Numbered from the stretch's first letter, positions 48,482 through 60,933 are shown. The stretch is DNA of 64,000 bases from Pomacea canaliculata (GCF_003073045.1 NC_037593.1:5881525-5945524); one strand, 5' to 3'. Made by a program: numbers and translations. Notes: a model not told the origin generated them from the letters alone.

Positions 48482-51400
48482 ATGGCGGACACGCGTCTGT
48501 TGGTGCTTCTGTCTGTCTGCTCGTCTGCGTGGCTTCCTCTGGGTTCCTCCAAAGGCATGCTGTACCCGCAGGACTCCGAGAGCAGGGTGGTCAAGACTCT
48601 GGATGGCATGTGGCGATTCCGGGTGGACACATCGTCGTCCCGCAACCAGAGCTTCGTTGATCAGTGGTGGACACGGCCGCTAGCAGAAGTCAGTGAAAAA
48701 ATAGAATTTTCAATTTGTTTACAATGTGCTTTACTATGGTATTTTTACATGTTTACTTTTAAAATTAATTTGACGATCTTTTTCCTTTCCAACCAGGATG
48801 TTTACAGCATTATAAAAAACTTATCCCCTTTTCTTAGTCTGCGTGAATTCATCATCTTTAAATGTTTTGTGTAAACAAAAATTTGTCGGTATTTACTGCT
48901 GCTTACTATACTCATTTTTCGTTTGTCAAAGTGCAAAACCTCTCTCTTCCCCCTTTTTCTCATTTTTTTCTTTCTTCCCCTCTTTCTCAATCGCTCACCA
49001 ATATTTTTATTTATACCCCGCTTAATGTGAAAAGAGAAAGATGATGTCAGTCAAGCACCTGCTGCAGGCAACAGAAGAAAGTGCAGGGATCCGTGTAGGC
49101 AGTCACGCAAGTTAGATGCTCGGGTCTAGCAATCAAATAAAATTCATTTACAATAATTATTATTATTATTAGCAGCTTATAGTTGACTGCGAGGCTACCG
49201 GCCCCTGGTCGCTAACGTTTGTACAGTGACGTCAGAGATCCTCTAGAGCTCCGGTCACGTGCGATGGTCGTGTCTGGAAGATGTTTCAAAGGCGAGATTA
49301 AAGTGGGAGACGAGAAACAGAGGCAACATTAGAAAATAAAAAACATGAGAAACATTTCAAAAAAGTATCCCAGAAGATCCCAGCGGGATTTGAGGCAGGA
49401 GGTGTGTGCAGGCTGAGGGACAACCCTTTGCTTATTAAACTTACAATGGATTTGATGGCTACCTTAGAGATAAATTGGAGGATATACTTAAAGGTGAATC
49501 GATGGGTACCCTGATGTGCACCTGAATGATACACTTAGAGGCACCACAAAGATGCATTAGTGCAGTGATCGAGCAAGTCTGTACCCGACAAACCCATCTA
49601 CCCTGTCTTTGATTCACTAAGCTGTGGGACACTTGGCGTTGAAATTTCTAACATCTAGAGGTCGATTCCTTGTCGCGCACTCCACAGAGATGCTTGGTCT
49701 CTCGCAACAAGTGCGCTTCGTCTGTTTTTCAGAATACGATGTCACAGAAAGCAAAGGGAAACCCTGATTTTTATAAGGGATCGTAATGTGACAATACAAT
49801 TTTCGGATTTCAGACTGGACCTGTTCTGACCATGCCAGTCCCATCCAGCTACAACGACATTACTGTTGACAAAAGCATCAGAGACTTCATCGGATGGGCT
49901 TGGTACGATAGGCAGTTCTTCGTTCCAGAGGAGTGGGCCAACCAGCGGGTAGTTCTCCGATTTGGGAGCGTTCATTATCATGCAATTGTGGTGAGTTGAA
50001 CTTGTCTCATAAAACTCGACTAGAACCTGAACTTTGCTGCTCAAAGATAGATTCTTAAAGACCATATATATATATAGTAATGCCACCAATTTGCAAGGCT
50101 AGGCTGAAACGCCATGACAAACCTGATCTAGGGTAAAACATCAGCAACCCACTAACCTTTCCTGTACAAATCTGTGTTTGCTTTTAAAGTTACATGTCAC
50201 TGCTATGTATTCTGTCAGTATGTCAATAAATATGTAATGACACGTGTCAATAGTGTGTTTTGTCAGTGGTCAATGGAAGCACGAAGTGACACAGGTGTCA
50301 TGTATATTGGCAGTGGGTCAATGGACAGTATGTGATGACACATGTCGGCGGCCACCTTCCCTTTGAAGCTGAAATAAATGGGGTGGCGAATTTCCACGGA
50401 GCAAATCGGGTGACCGTTGCCGTCAACAACACCCTTTCTCCCACCACACTGCCACCCGGATCTTTGACATTCGGGAGCGACCCTCAAAAGTGAGCCATCC
50501 ATCCGCATCGGAATTTTTTTTTTTTTTTTTTTTTTTTTGGCATTTTGTGTGGAAAGTGTCTTTTGTTTTTCTGCAGGGGATGTTATTGTTACCTCAAGGT
50601 TTCTTGATAAGCAATTTTTTACATGTTTCCTTAAGGTTTCTTGAGTAGCCTTCTTCTGGTCTGTGCAGGTATCCTCCAGGCTACGTCATACAGGAGATGC
50701 AGCACATGGACTTCTTCAACTACGCTGGCATTCACCGCCATGTACACCTGTACACCACCCCACGATCCTACATCGACGACATCACTATTGTCACCTCATT
50801 TAATAATGTTGGAGATAGTGTGGACGGTATGGATTGGAAGGGAGACTCCATCTTTTGATTAACGTGCAGCTCTCTTTTCACAATCTTTTGCAATCACTCT
50901 CATTCTTCCATAGTCCACTAACATCATCATCTTCAGTTACATTGCTTAGTTATTAATTATGTATGATGAGATCCCCCTTTCTGGCCATGTCCCAGCACCT
51001 CATTGTAATATCCTACTTCATTTTTTTTTTCATTTTACACTGTCCCATTATGTCCTGTGCAGGTATTGTGACCTATGACATAACCACAATGGGAGGTCAA
51101 GCCAGAGCAGCAGGAGATGTGCAGGTGGCCATAGTCAACAAGGACGGGACGGTTGTAGCGCAGCAAAGCAACCAGCTTCAGGGCACCATCACCATCACCA
51201 ACGTCCACCTGTGGTGGCCCTACACCAGCAAGCCCAGCAACCCCGGGTACATGTACACGCTTAAGGTCAGAGTTCTCTTGGCCGTCATTGCATTGAGGGT
51301 CACACGAAGGTTACAAGAATCTGAATGGCTAAGAAATATTTGCTGAAAAAGTGGGTGGGAGAGGAATCGTAACCCTTGCGCATATTTCCCTTGGTCCATA

Positions 51401-54400
51401 ATAAAGTTCAGGTCGTGAAAATTGAAAAAAGTGATGAAATTGAACGGGTTTGCCATGGAAACGAGATTCGCCCCTGTTTCGTGCATTTATTGGCATACAG
51501 GACACATCGTTGAAGAATTTCAAAACTTTCTAGCAATGCTCACAAATTACACCTGCTACGGGATCTGTATTCCTTACTTAATTGAAAAGGAATAACTTAC
51601 AGTGTCTTTACAGCTTATATTTCATATTAAATGTAAGTTTTAAAAAAATCTTCCTACTACCTACCTCTGACCAACTACCAATTAAACAAAATATTGGGAA
51701 TTTTAAAAAAAAGACCCAACACAAATATACAAAATATGTCAGTACCGTTACTGTTCTCCAGCACTTTACAGTAACCGTAGTTGGTTCATGATTGATGGTT
51801 GATTGTTGATTGTTGATTGTTGCACTGTGAACCCGTGACTGGTTGTGCGTATGCAGGTAAGCATCTCCGGTGACGTCTACCGTCAGCCGTTTGGTGTGCG
51901 GACAGTCGCCGTCACCGACAGCCAGCTGTACATCAACGGTCGTCCCTTCTACTGTCTGGGTGTGGGCAAACACGAGGATGCAGATGTATGTATGTTAAGT
52001 GTTTGTGTAACGCATACAACTGTTTATGTGCCGGAAAATTGCGACAATAAAAATTGTTTATTCACTCAGTTTAACTGGAGAAGGTAGTAACAATAAGAAT
52101 CTTGTACCGAACTCACTAGTCATCTGGAAAAAATTACCTAGCCCGCTGGACCTCTTAAATTAATTTTGAGCCTGATTATGTTTTTCCCCTATCGTCAGAT
52201 TAGAGGCAAAGGGTTCGACTATGCTCTGACTGCGAAAGATTTCAACTTGATGAAGTGGATGGGCATCAACTGTTTCCGCACATCTCACTACCCGTATGCA
52301 GAAGAAATCATGGACCAGGCTGACGAGCAGGGAATCGTCGTTATCGATGAGTGTCCAGCGGTGAATATTATAAGGTCAGTGACGAGACATCTTCAGTTTG
52401 GGCATTTGAACCGTGTAAAAAAAACGTACTAATGCACTCCATGTCTGGAGTATCATCTATAAAATTGTTATATAATCCTCAAATGACCTTTCAAAGTACG
52501 ACCAACAGATATAAATATACATAATTTTCAAAGAGTCGAAATATTAAAATTGTAAATGAATTAACTTGATGTGGTGCTTTATTTTCATTTTCATTAAATA
52601 AACTGCTGATTCACGTATCAATTACCATCAAGACGGTCATTTCCCCTCATACCTTTTTTTTTTTTTTTTTGAGTGATCCACGTTTTTATACAGGCTAAAC
52701 ATTTTTTTTTCATAAACAGTGCTGCGAACATGGGTCCTGCCTCTCTGGCTCACCACAAGGAGGTGATAACAGAAATGATACAGCGTGATAAAAATCGACC
52801 CTCTGTCATCATGTGGTCAGTAGCCAATGAACCCTCGTCAAATCTTCCCGAGGCAGAAGACTACTTCCGGTACGAATTTATACCTCACCTTCATTTGCTG
52901 CTTTTCTCATTCCTTCTTTCCACTGAGCGTTTTGTTCTATGTTCCTTGATATAACATGACTGTGTATATAACACAGCAAGAATTTTGTTTAAAACCTTTC
53001 GAAAAGGATAATGTTTAAATCTGTTTAGAGGTGATCGTGGTTTGTAAAGAGACAATCATCTCTACTGACATCAGTGATTATACGAGGTGTAGAGGGCTTT
53101 CAGTTGGTGTAGTAGTGAGACACCACGTGACACCATCTTTACATCTGCTACTGACTTGAAGTAATTAAAGCTTCGCCCGGTAATCATTACTTGATTTCTA
53201 ATGACTTGGGGCAGTCACTTCAAACACCAAGCATAAAATTACTCCATGGGCATATTAAACTGTAACCGTCTGCAGTAAAAGTGTTATCTAATTTCGTCAA
53301 AGCTGGATCTGTGCAGCCGCGGCCTTTGGTTATTTTATCTTATTTTTTTATTACAGAGGGAAGGTGTAGAGGAAATTAAATATGTTCAGGAGGTCATGCC
53401 ATTTTTATTGTTGTCACCGTCATTTTAAGTCGCACCGTGTGAGTCTGGCATCTCGTGACATGGACCCAGCGGTGGTACTGGGACCTCGTTAGAGGGTCAT
53501 TGAGTCCTGCTTCTTTTTAAAATCGAATGAAATGAAATTTCTGCAAGCTTAAGTTTATCTCATTAAATCTGTATTTTTATTTTTTATCCCATTTTTCAAC
53601 AGAGATGTGGTAGCTCATACCAAAAGCATGGACAGCGCGCACAGGCCCATCACCTTCGCTTCCAGTGTAGACTCCAACAGCGACCTTGTAGTGAGTGTCA
53701 GAAGGTTGTTTTTTTTCTTTGTGGGATCATAAAGGTGGCAAAGCCAGAGTGTTGCATTCGGTTCTCAGACAGATGTCTATGGTACAGTTGTTGCGTTCAC
53801 ATGACGCCTGGGGAAGACGTGCGATCTGCACATCATTAAAATATTTTTCCAGATGTATTTTATCTTCTCTTATTTCAGTCTCTTAGATAGCTATATTTAA
53901 CAGCGACTCTTCCCACTCTGTCTCAAATTTCTTTGTTGACAGACGCCGACAAAGACATGGACAGTGATGTTCAGATGACACCAATCAACATTATTGTCAT
54001 TAGCTGTTACAGTCAACGGTCTTCCTCTGAAGATTTGTGAAACTCTCCAACTCATGTTTGTATTACGTTGCAGGCTCAGTTCGTTGATGTAATCAGCATT
54101 AATCGTTACTATGGATGGTATTCGGACACGGGACACGCGGAGGTGATTCTGCTACAACTAAGCACCGAGTTAGAAGCCTGGCGAGCTCGCCACCGAAAGC
54201 CGATCATTATTTCCGAGTATGGGGCTGATACTATTCCTGGACTGCACCAGGTTAAATATATTTTTACTTCATTCTCTTTAGGTACTTGTCTATCTGAAGG
54301 CCGGGCCAACAATAGGATGGCCAGGTGGAAACACTAAGCACGAGGTTAAATGGTGCCTTGAGAGTCTAGTCTGTAATTAAAGTAGAGGAAATTTAATATC

Positions 54401-55352
54401 TTACTGCTAGTGATGAACCAGCTTCTCATCGCTGTGGTTATCGAGGTCCTAATGGCCGAAATTAGAGTTGTCTGTAGATGATTTGTTTTAGTTTTGGAGT
54501 ACTTGTACATACATTTGTGGGAACTTTCATATTTGTTTCAGTATCCAGAGTTTGTCTTCTCAGAAGAGTTCCAGACTAGCTTCAGTTCCGAGTATCACAA
54601 GACTTTTGACAAGTACCGCTCCCAATTTTTGGTAGGGGAGATGGTCTGGAATTTTGCGGATTTCATGACTACACAGGGTAAGAAAATGACTGCGTTTCAT
54701 TCTTACAGCAAAGCAAACAAGTTGTTTTGAAGACTCGAGGAAGGAAGACAATAAAACTCTGCTGTACAAAAACATAAACTGTGAAACCTTCTTATTTTTT
54801 TGCCAGGTTACTCTCAAAACTATTGTTGTATTCATCCTATACACTACAAATACAGCTCATCTATAAAAAAATCTCTAGAGACAACTTCAATAGTGTTCTT
54901 ATACTAACATAGTTGCCTATGATTATCAGGTATAATGTATATATTTGACTGTCACTACCAGGCAGGGCTTGGTCAGCTTCATTACAATCTTATAAGGGAC
55001 CACCATCACCAGGTGATATGAACTGTTCCGCTCTTTTATAAGCTTATGGGCCACCATCGTATATGCGATCCGTCTTTGACCAAAAGAGCATTAAATCAGC
55101 GCATGACCGTGAATTAGAGAGCTTTACTCTGATTGTTTATTTAATGATCTGTACATGTATTTCTTAACATTTCATCCAACATCTGACACGTGTTTATCTA
55201 TTGAGAGACTTATTTATTTGTTTGCAGCTATCATTCGAGTCGGAGGAAACAGGAAAGGGGTATTAACTCGTCAACGCCAGCCCAAGGCAGCCGCTCATCA
55301 GTTGCGTGCCCGCTACGTCGCCATAACGAACAGCACACAACTCAGCAGTTGA
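48482..55352 (+). CDS. GUSB: Beta-glucuronidase, copy 1, complete (12 exons)
   Basis: A lysosomal family-2 glycoside hydrolase that removes terminal beta-D-glucuronate during glycosaminoglycan breakdown. Exons: 48482-48688, 49814-49990, 50314-50489, 50669-50826, 51063-51265, 51857-51985, 52199-52374, 52720-52869, 53603-53690, 54074-54250, 54542-54677 and 55228-55352. All are GT-AG and in phase: 633 aa against 651 in human, with the same exon number as the human gene. An N-terminal signal peptide ([17 protein letters not shown]) precedes the sugar-binding, immunoglobulin-like and TIM-barrel domains. The catalytic acid/base is Glu446 in WSVANEP, the nucleophile Glu536 in ISEYGAD, and Tyr504 lies in NRYYGWY. 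NKHEDAD is kept as GKHEDAD, and [10 protein letters not shown] marks the last exon. N-glycosylation sequons (NQS, NNT) fit a lysosomal protein. No lesions were seen. AATAAA at 55732 is a likely poly(A) signal. Confidence 0.96.
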
Positions 55353-55731
55353 ACAGCTTTGTGTTGGCTAGACGTTTAGAATGAACAGAGATCCCTTTTT
55401 ATAATTCGATCCTTCGAAATCTACTACTTTGTACTTCTAAGCATTAGCGTCTCCCAACTTCTAGTTTCGACAAACATTTAAAACATTTCTTCCGCGTAAT
55501 TTGTTTCGCTTTTTCATATCATGATATACAATTCCAGAAATCTCTAGATCCACTGTCAAATGATGAGCCTTGGTTATTATAATTGTGTTATAGCCCAGCT
55601 TATAAACCTTTGTCAAACAGTGAACATATTCACTTCCCTGGAAATGACACGATTTTGTTTAAACAAATCAAACTCGGACTGACTCAATGGCATATCGTGA
55701 TAGATAGAATTCCTTTCTATTTTTGAACTAC

Positions 55732-55737
55732 AATAAA
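55732..55737 (+). terminator. Poly(A) signal candidate of GUSB copy 1
   Basis: AATAAA about 380 bp past the stop codon, before the promoter of copy 2. Confidence 0.45.
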
Positions 55738-55928
55738 TCACTGCAAAACTAAAGCACAGTCTTATATAAGAATTATATTTTGTTGCTATAATTAAGAATG
55801 TGTCTGGTGATATTTTTCCGAGTTAGGATAATTGAACAGAAACATATCGCTCCGACTACGAACTTCGCGATTCAACTTTCCTGGCGGTGACAGAACGACC
55901 CATTCCACGAGAATAGCTGAACCTGATC

Positions 55929-55950
55929 TATAAATAGACTGGTCACGTGA
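55929..55950 (+). promoter_or_regulatory. TATA box plus CLEAR-like E-box of GUSB copy 2
   Basis: TATAAATA (55929-55936) is followed by GTCACGTGAT (55942-55951), one base from the TFEB/CLEAR consensus GTCACGTGAC. The ATG follows at 55977. The layout matches copy 3. Confidence 0.6.
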
Positions 55951-55976
55951 TCACATGACAAGCTTCAAACTTCAAA

Positions 55977-56578
55977 ATGGTGGACGGGTGTCGGCTGCTA
56001 TTGCTTTTTGCATGCATTTCAACGTTATTTGATGTAGTTTTACTGAAAGGTATCCTCTATCCTCGAGATTCTGAAAGTAGAACGGTTAGAATCTTGGATG
56101 GCATGTGGAATTTCAGAGCAGATGCGTCAACGTCACGAAACCATGCAGAGTTTTGTGGATCGGTGGTGGGCAAAACCACTTCGGGTCTCTCTTCTCCAAG
56201 AGAGATGTTTAAAATATTCTCATTTCGGCCTTTCAAAATCATCGGCAAAACTTCAGTTTAAAGTAACAGAAGTACGATCCCACTGAACAGAAGGAAGTGC
56301 ATGGGTACTGCCAGTGATCTGACTTCACTAGATCATGCAGACGATAAGGATAAATTAACGGTGTGTTGTTGTTGCATATTATTTACAGACACAGTGCATA
56401 AAATTGTTTTAACAATTGCACAGTAACTCTGTATTTGCTTTTCTTGTGCAGATGTAAAACGTGTATAGATAGAAAAAGAAAAGGAGTTTTGACACGGCAA
56501 CGGCAGCCGAAAGCTGCGGGTCATCTACTGCATCGAGCACGTTACCTCTACTTGTTCAATAACACAACTCATTCCTAG
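55977..56578 (+). pseudogene. Beta-glucuronidase copy 2, relic of exon 1 and exon 12
   Basis: Exon 1 (55977-56184) keeps the ATG, signal peptide (MVDGCRLLLLFACISTLF) and the LYPRDSESRTV and [10 protein letters not shown] motifs. A 4-bp insertion near 56143-56146 (CCATGCAG where copy 3 has CCAG) shifts the frame. About 270 bp later a degenerate exon 12 follows (56452-56578, containing [16 protein letters not shown] and a stop). Exons 2-11 are absent, so neither catalytic Glu exists. Exon 1 is much closer to copy 3 than to copy 1, so copies 2 and 3 share a more recent duplication. It may still be transcribed, since the core promoter is intact. Confidence 0.85.
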
Positions 56579-57067
56579 CAGGTTTTCTTGTTCTTAGCAG
56601 GGTGCCAATGTTTCTTCCATTTTAAATTTTTCTATATAGTCTTGCATTTTTATTTTATATAAACAGAGCGGAAAATATTTGAGTGGTGGGTGAAAGCCAG
56701 GCTCATTCATATTGTCTAAAAGCTGTCCATTGTCATAAAGGCCAAAATATTTTTGCCAATTACTCTGATTCAATTTTTGGCATCATATATTTGTGTACAA
56801 ATGGCTTCATTTGACTCATTTCTAAGTTCCATCAAATAATTCTACTTTTAATCTTTATTGCAGGATCATTAAGTAGCTCAAATGCTACCCTCTTTACTTT
56901 AAATTAATAATTATTAGCAAACTGCATCTTTTCCTTTTTAATTTGTCAAGACATGTTTGTGCACCACTTTGAAATTCATGACATTTAGAACGGCTTTTGC
57001 AAATGTAAATGTACCCAAAACAAGTTTATTTTTGTATCGTTTTAAAATGGGGAACATTAATTCTTCG
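56579..57067. other. Flank of the GUSB relic, no supported gene
   Basis: AT-rich sequence without recognisable features. Confidence 0.35.
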
Positions 57068-57176
57068 AACTAGGTCCCAACTAGAAAGGGATGCCCAGGA
57101 CCGGGTCCGATGGCGGCGTGTGGTTGCGGCCCTATGCTCCACTGGGGGCGAATAGGACAGAAGAAGAAGAAGAATT
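57068..57176 (+). mobile_element. 3' tip of an RTE-like LINE
   Basis: The frame QLERDAQDRVRWRRVVAALC ending STGGE and a stop is the standard C-terminus of this LINE group, followed by a (GAA)n tail. Only about 100 bp survive. It is the same end region as 58090-58130 in the neighbouring insertion, but a separate, diverged copy. Confidence 0.75.
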
Positions 57177-57489
57177 CTTCGATGATTTGTTGCAATATTC
57201 TGTACAATTCTAAAGTGCATTTCCAATGTTATGAGAGTATTAACGCAGAGGTTGTGCAATTTCTGCCAAACTTTTACTTCTGATTCTTTACCATGTATGA
57301 ATGCCAGCTAATAAAATTTTAACTATGATCAATAAAGTGTGTTAACAGTGGTGCTTTGTCTTTCCAAAATGTGGATGAAGTACTTTATCTGCATCATCAA
57401 GAACTGAATACTTAGTGTAAAGATATCACTTTAAGCCACTCAGCACTTTAATCACGACTGCAGAGCATGAAAATATTCTTTTGTTCATT

Positions 57490-58730
57490 TTATCCCATTA
57501 AATAGCTGTCGATACATTCCCCATGTCATCCACAACAAGGAGGTGGAAATTGTCCCTGCTTTTAAATACCTGGATACCATCTTTGATAGGAGGTGGAGAT
57601 TCGAGCCCGACTGGCGAAAGCCAGCCAGGCCTTCGCCTCACTCAGGAGCACATGGAAGGCAAAAAACATCAGCCAGAAGATCAAACTGAGAATCTTCAAG
57701 TCAAATGTGATCAGCACCCTCCTTTACGGATCAGAATCCTGGAAGATGACCAAAACCATCAGTAACAAGCTTGACGTCTTCTAAAACAGATGCCTCAGGC
57801 GCATACTTAACATCTTTTGGCCAAATACCATCAGCAACGAAGAACTCCACCGAAGAACTGAAACCGAGTCCATCACCACGCAAGTTCAACGAAGGCGTTG
57901 GCGATGGATTGGACATGTGCTCCGCCAGCAGACAGCAGACCTTTCCAGAGTCGCCCTACGATGGACTTCAGACGGCCGAAGAAAACGAGGCCGCCCAAAG
58001 GAAACTTGGAGAAGAACAGTGGAAAGGGAGATGAAAGGAAAGGGCTGGACATGGGGTCACCTAGAGCGGGTTTCAGCCGATCGACATCGGTGGCGGACTC
58101 TGGTTGAGGCCTTATGTGCAACCTGATGCACGAAGAGGAATAGATAGATAGATCTTTGATAGGAGACTTTGCTGGGACTCCAACACTCAAGCTGTCATGA
58201 AGAAAGCTCAACAGCGCCTTTTCCTTCTTTAGAAGCTGAAATCTTTTTCTCTCTCAGCCTTTTCTTCAGCTCTTTTATAGATTGCACTGTCCTTCTCGTT
58301 TATCTGTTTTAACATCAGATTATCAGAACAGGTCAAGAGAAGCTTACATCATGTTGTATCCAACAGCCCGAGTCATTGGGACAGCCTAGAGTGCTCTTCA
58401 TACTTTGTATAACAGGCAGACACTTCTGAAAGTGTCTGAAATCCTTCGTGACAGGCATGTCGTCAGAAGAATTTTTCAAACTCCCATTGGGCTTCCAATT
58501 TTTGTGTACCTGCATGCAGGACCAGCTGAGGCTTTGTGAATGTTGCTATGTTTGAATGAATGCAGCTGTCCGAAACATGAATGCATGAGTTTGTCAAATA
58601 CGGATAGGTTATGGTATTGTTTTGTGCTTTCACCTTGAGCTGCCCTGAATCGCCCTCTGAGATAAATTGTTATCTTAATGATCTGTGCATCTGTGATATA
58701 TTTTAGCACCTGATTACTACCTTACTGATC
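57490..58730 (+). mobile_element. Decayed Rex/CR1-like LINE, split by a later LINE insertion
   Basis: The left piece (about 57490-57592) gives HNKEVEIVPAFKYLDTIFD. The right piece (58152 onward) resumes in register with LCWDSNTQAVMKKAQQRLF, then decays through stops. The order matches the region after the RT catalytic box in Rex/Babar-type LINEs. The right edge is approximate. Confidence 0.65.
57593..58151 (+). mobile_element. 5'-truncated RTE-like LINE insertion with 14-bp target duplication
   Basis: The element encodes the C-terminal part of ORF2: EIRARLAKASQAFASLRSTW, STLLYGSESWKMTKT, RRWRWIGHVLRQQ, KRGRPKETWRR and LVEALCAT, ending in a (GATA)n-like tail. It is flanked by ATCTTTGATAGGAG at 57579-57592 and 58152-58165, a direct target duplication. 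An in-frame stop and at least one frame break show it is dead, but it is better preserved than its host LINE. Confidence 0.88.
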
Positions 58731-58744
58731 ACACCCATCCTTGT

Positions 58745-58930
58745 AGGCATCACATCGCTTGCTCATTCAAACTATGGGGTGCCTAAAGGCTTTGTTCTTG
58801 GGCCTCTTTTTGCAGTGTATGTAGTAGCAGGTGTACTATCTAATTCTAATCTAAAATTGGACACAAACATGTACATCACAATGCACAACAGGCAATTGCA
58901 CCAGGGTGAAATAAAACCATCTTCCATCTG
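58745..58930 (+). mobile_element. LINE reverse-transcriptase fragment
   Basis: The frame SLAHSNYGVPKGFVLGPLF matches the GVPQGSVLGPLLF motif of CR1/Jockey-group RTs. No catalytic FADD/YADD box follows in frame. It is a short fragment of uncertain clade. Confidence 0.6.
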
Positions 58931-58939
58931 TAACCGAAT

Positions 58940-59290
58940 GGTGGGGGGGGGGGGTGTTTGAGCAGTGACCGCAACAGTCCAACACCCAAACCAGAAAGGC
59001 AGGAACCTGTCAGAAGTTGCACAACTCTTTAATGCAGGCTACAACAGTCATGGCTGCGTCGCTTGTCTTGCGCCTTCTCTTCTCAGTTTTCTCCCCTACT
59101 GTCAAATGTCTACGCTCTCTCTGATCCGCCGACGTCTCCTCCAAAACTAACAACAACGCCGGACTACCGGCCCTCTACACATCTATAAAATGAGGGTGTA
59201 AACCAGATCAAAATGAGCATCACCACTTAACAATACTAATAATACACTCTTTAGTTTCTACACATTATCTTTATTAAATTATACCGGTAG
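58940..59290. other. Possible LTR or other repeat, unidentified
   Basis: Starts with a G-run (58942-58955). On the minus strand it has an ATTTTATAG TATA-like motif and a later ATTAAAGAG poly(A)-like motif about 190 bases downstream, an LTR-like spacing. No primer-binding site, gag/pol or second LTR was found. Confidence 0.2.
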
Positions 59291-60280
59291 TATTATCAAA
59301 AGGAATACTAACTGCTATTTCAGTATTTTTACTAATTTTGTTACTCTACACCCTTTTGTTTTGTTTACTAAACCAAGTAACCATGAGTTTTCACATATAC
59401 AAAATCTTAATCACCACTCAAATACCCACTTTGTTTCATTTCTCTATACAATGAAACAGCAAAGTCAGTCACTTAAAGCAATACCATTCTAAACATTCTT
59501 GATCATAGTCATTCTGACTTTTGGTTACTCCCATTTATTTCCTCTCTCTATGTGATTCAGAAGATCAGATGTGAATTTGTGAGGTAACATTTTGGCAGCG
59601 CTTTTCTCTGATTTGATCTGGATGAATGATGGCGAATTTGTAAGCTGTTTAAATGCTTTCGTATGACCCTCACTCTCTTCCTGAAAAATCATATTATCAT
59701 TATTACTATACTGTTATATTTACATATTATTTTCATCAAAAATAATACTTGAAAAGGCAATCTGGTGTGGGAGGGAGGATTCCAGAACCCCAAAGTTTAC
59801 AAAATTTATTCCTAGCAGGTAGCCTTGACACTGACCTGTTGCTACCCTGATTCAAAATAAATAAAAATGAGTTGTAAGCAATTTTGTATAAACAAGCACA
59901 CAATCTCAACTATGGTCAACAATGTAAACCTCAGTTCAGTAACATTCTCACCAGAGTAAGGTACGGCTTTGCAAGTAGTTCGACATTGTCTTGCTCAAGA
60001 AGAAGCCATCTCAAGGCCTGGCGCTTTAAACTTACACTGATATACGGATATGCTCGGTTCTTTCTGGAAAAACAAAACACAGACACACAAACAAGTTAAG
60101 GCACAAAATGTTTGTAGTACAGATGCATGTGTACTTGGGATTGTGTACCTATTTTTTCATCTAATATGGTATCTTTGGTTTATACTACAGTAAAACATTT
60201 GACTATCGTCAATATAAGTTATAGCTGGAGAAGGAAATGTAAATGAAATTAATCGTTTGATCGTGATCATTTTCTAGTCA
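59291..60280. other. Intergenic DNA, no supported gene
   Basis: AT-rich; no exon or element signature was recognised. Confidence 0.35.
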
Positions 60281-60283
60281 CCA

Positions 60284-60933
60284 TTGCCGGCTACACGAAT
60301 TAGAAAGAGAAGGAGAATGTTTGATTACGAACAATACGAAGGAGAAGATGTAGGAGGAAGAAATGCCCAGGAGGATTTCCGCATCAACTGCTTCAACATG
60401 ATAGTGGATACAGCAATTGCGTCTCTTCAAAGAAGATTTGAACAATTAAGGAATCATAATCAAATTTTTGGATTTATCTGCAACTTCAAAGGAGTTGCCA
60501 AAGTCGGTGCTGAAGTCATGTGGGAAGAATTTGGAAGATGTGTTAACACATGGAGAAAGCCGAGATGTCGATGGATACATGCTTGCCGAGGAAATGGACG
60601 CATTGAAGTATGTTTTTCCAGATTCTGTGCATGGAGACCTTCGTAAGATGTTGACTTTCCTCTCCATTAAAGGACGATCATTCGATTTTCCGAATTTATG
60701 GATTGCCTTAAGAATTGCCCTCACAATACCTGTGACAGTAGCTTCCGGAGAACGAAGTTTCTCGAAGCTGAAATTAATTAAAACTTACCTGCGGTCAACG
60801 ATGTGTCAAGATCGGCTGAGGAACATGGCCTGTGGCCATACTCTCCATCGAGAACAGTGTTTCTCGGGAATTAGATTTCAGTGAACTGATTGATGATTTT
60901 GCTTCAGTGAAGGCCAGGAAAGTTCACTTGTAA
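60284..60933 (+). pseudogene. Broken hAT transposase (ZMYM1/TTF-type), C-terminal part
   Basis: The frame opens with TRIRKRRRMFDY and an alpha-helical segment (NCFNMIVDTAIASLQRRFEQL). It breaks near 60463, resumes as DLSATSKELPKSV...DVDGYMLAEEMDAL, and reaches the hAT dimerisation region LRIALTIPVTVASGERSFSK and LKLIKTYLRSTM. Near 60826 a second frame break precedes ARKVHL and the stop at 60931. The arrangement matches transposase-derived zinc finger MYM-type protein 1-like hAT proteins. The N-terminal BED/TTF finger and the first catalytic Asp are missing, so it is a dead fragment. Confidence 0.8.
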
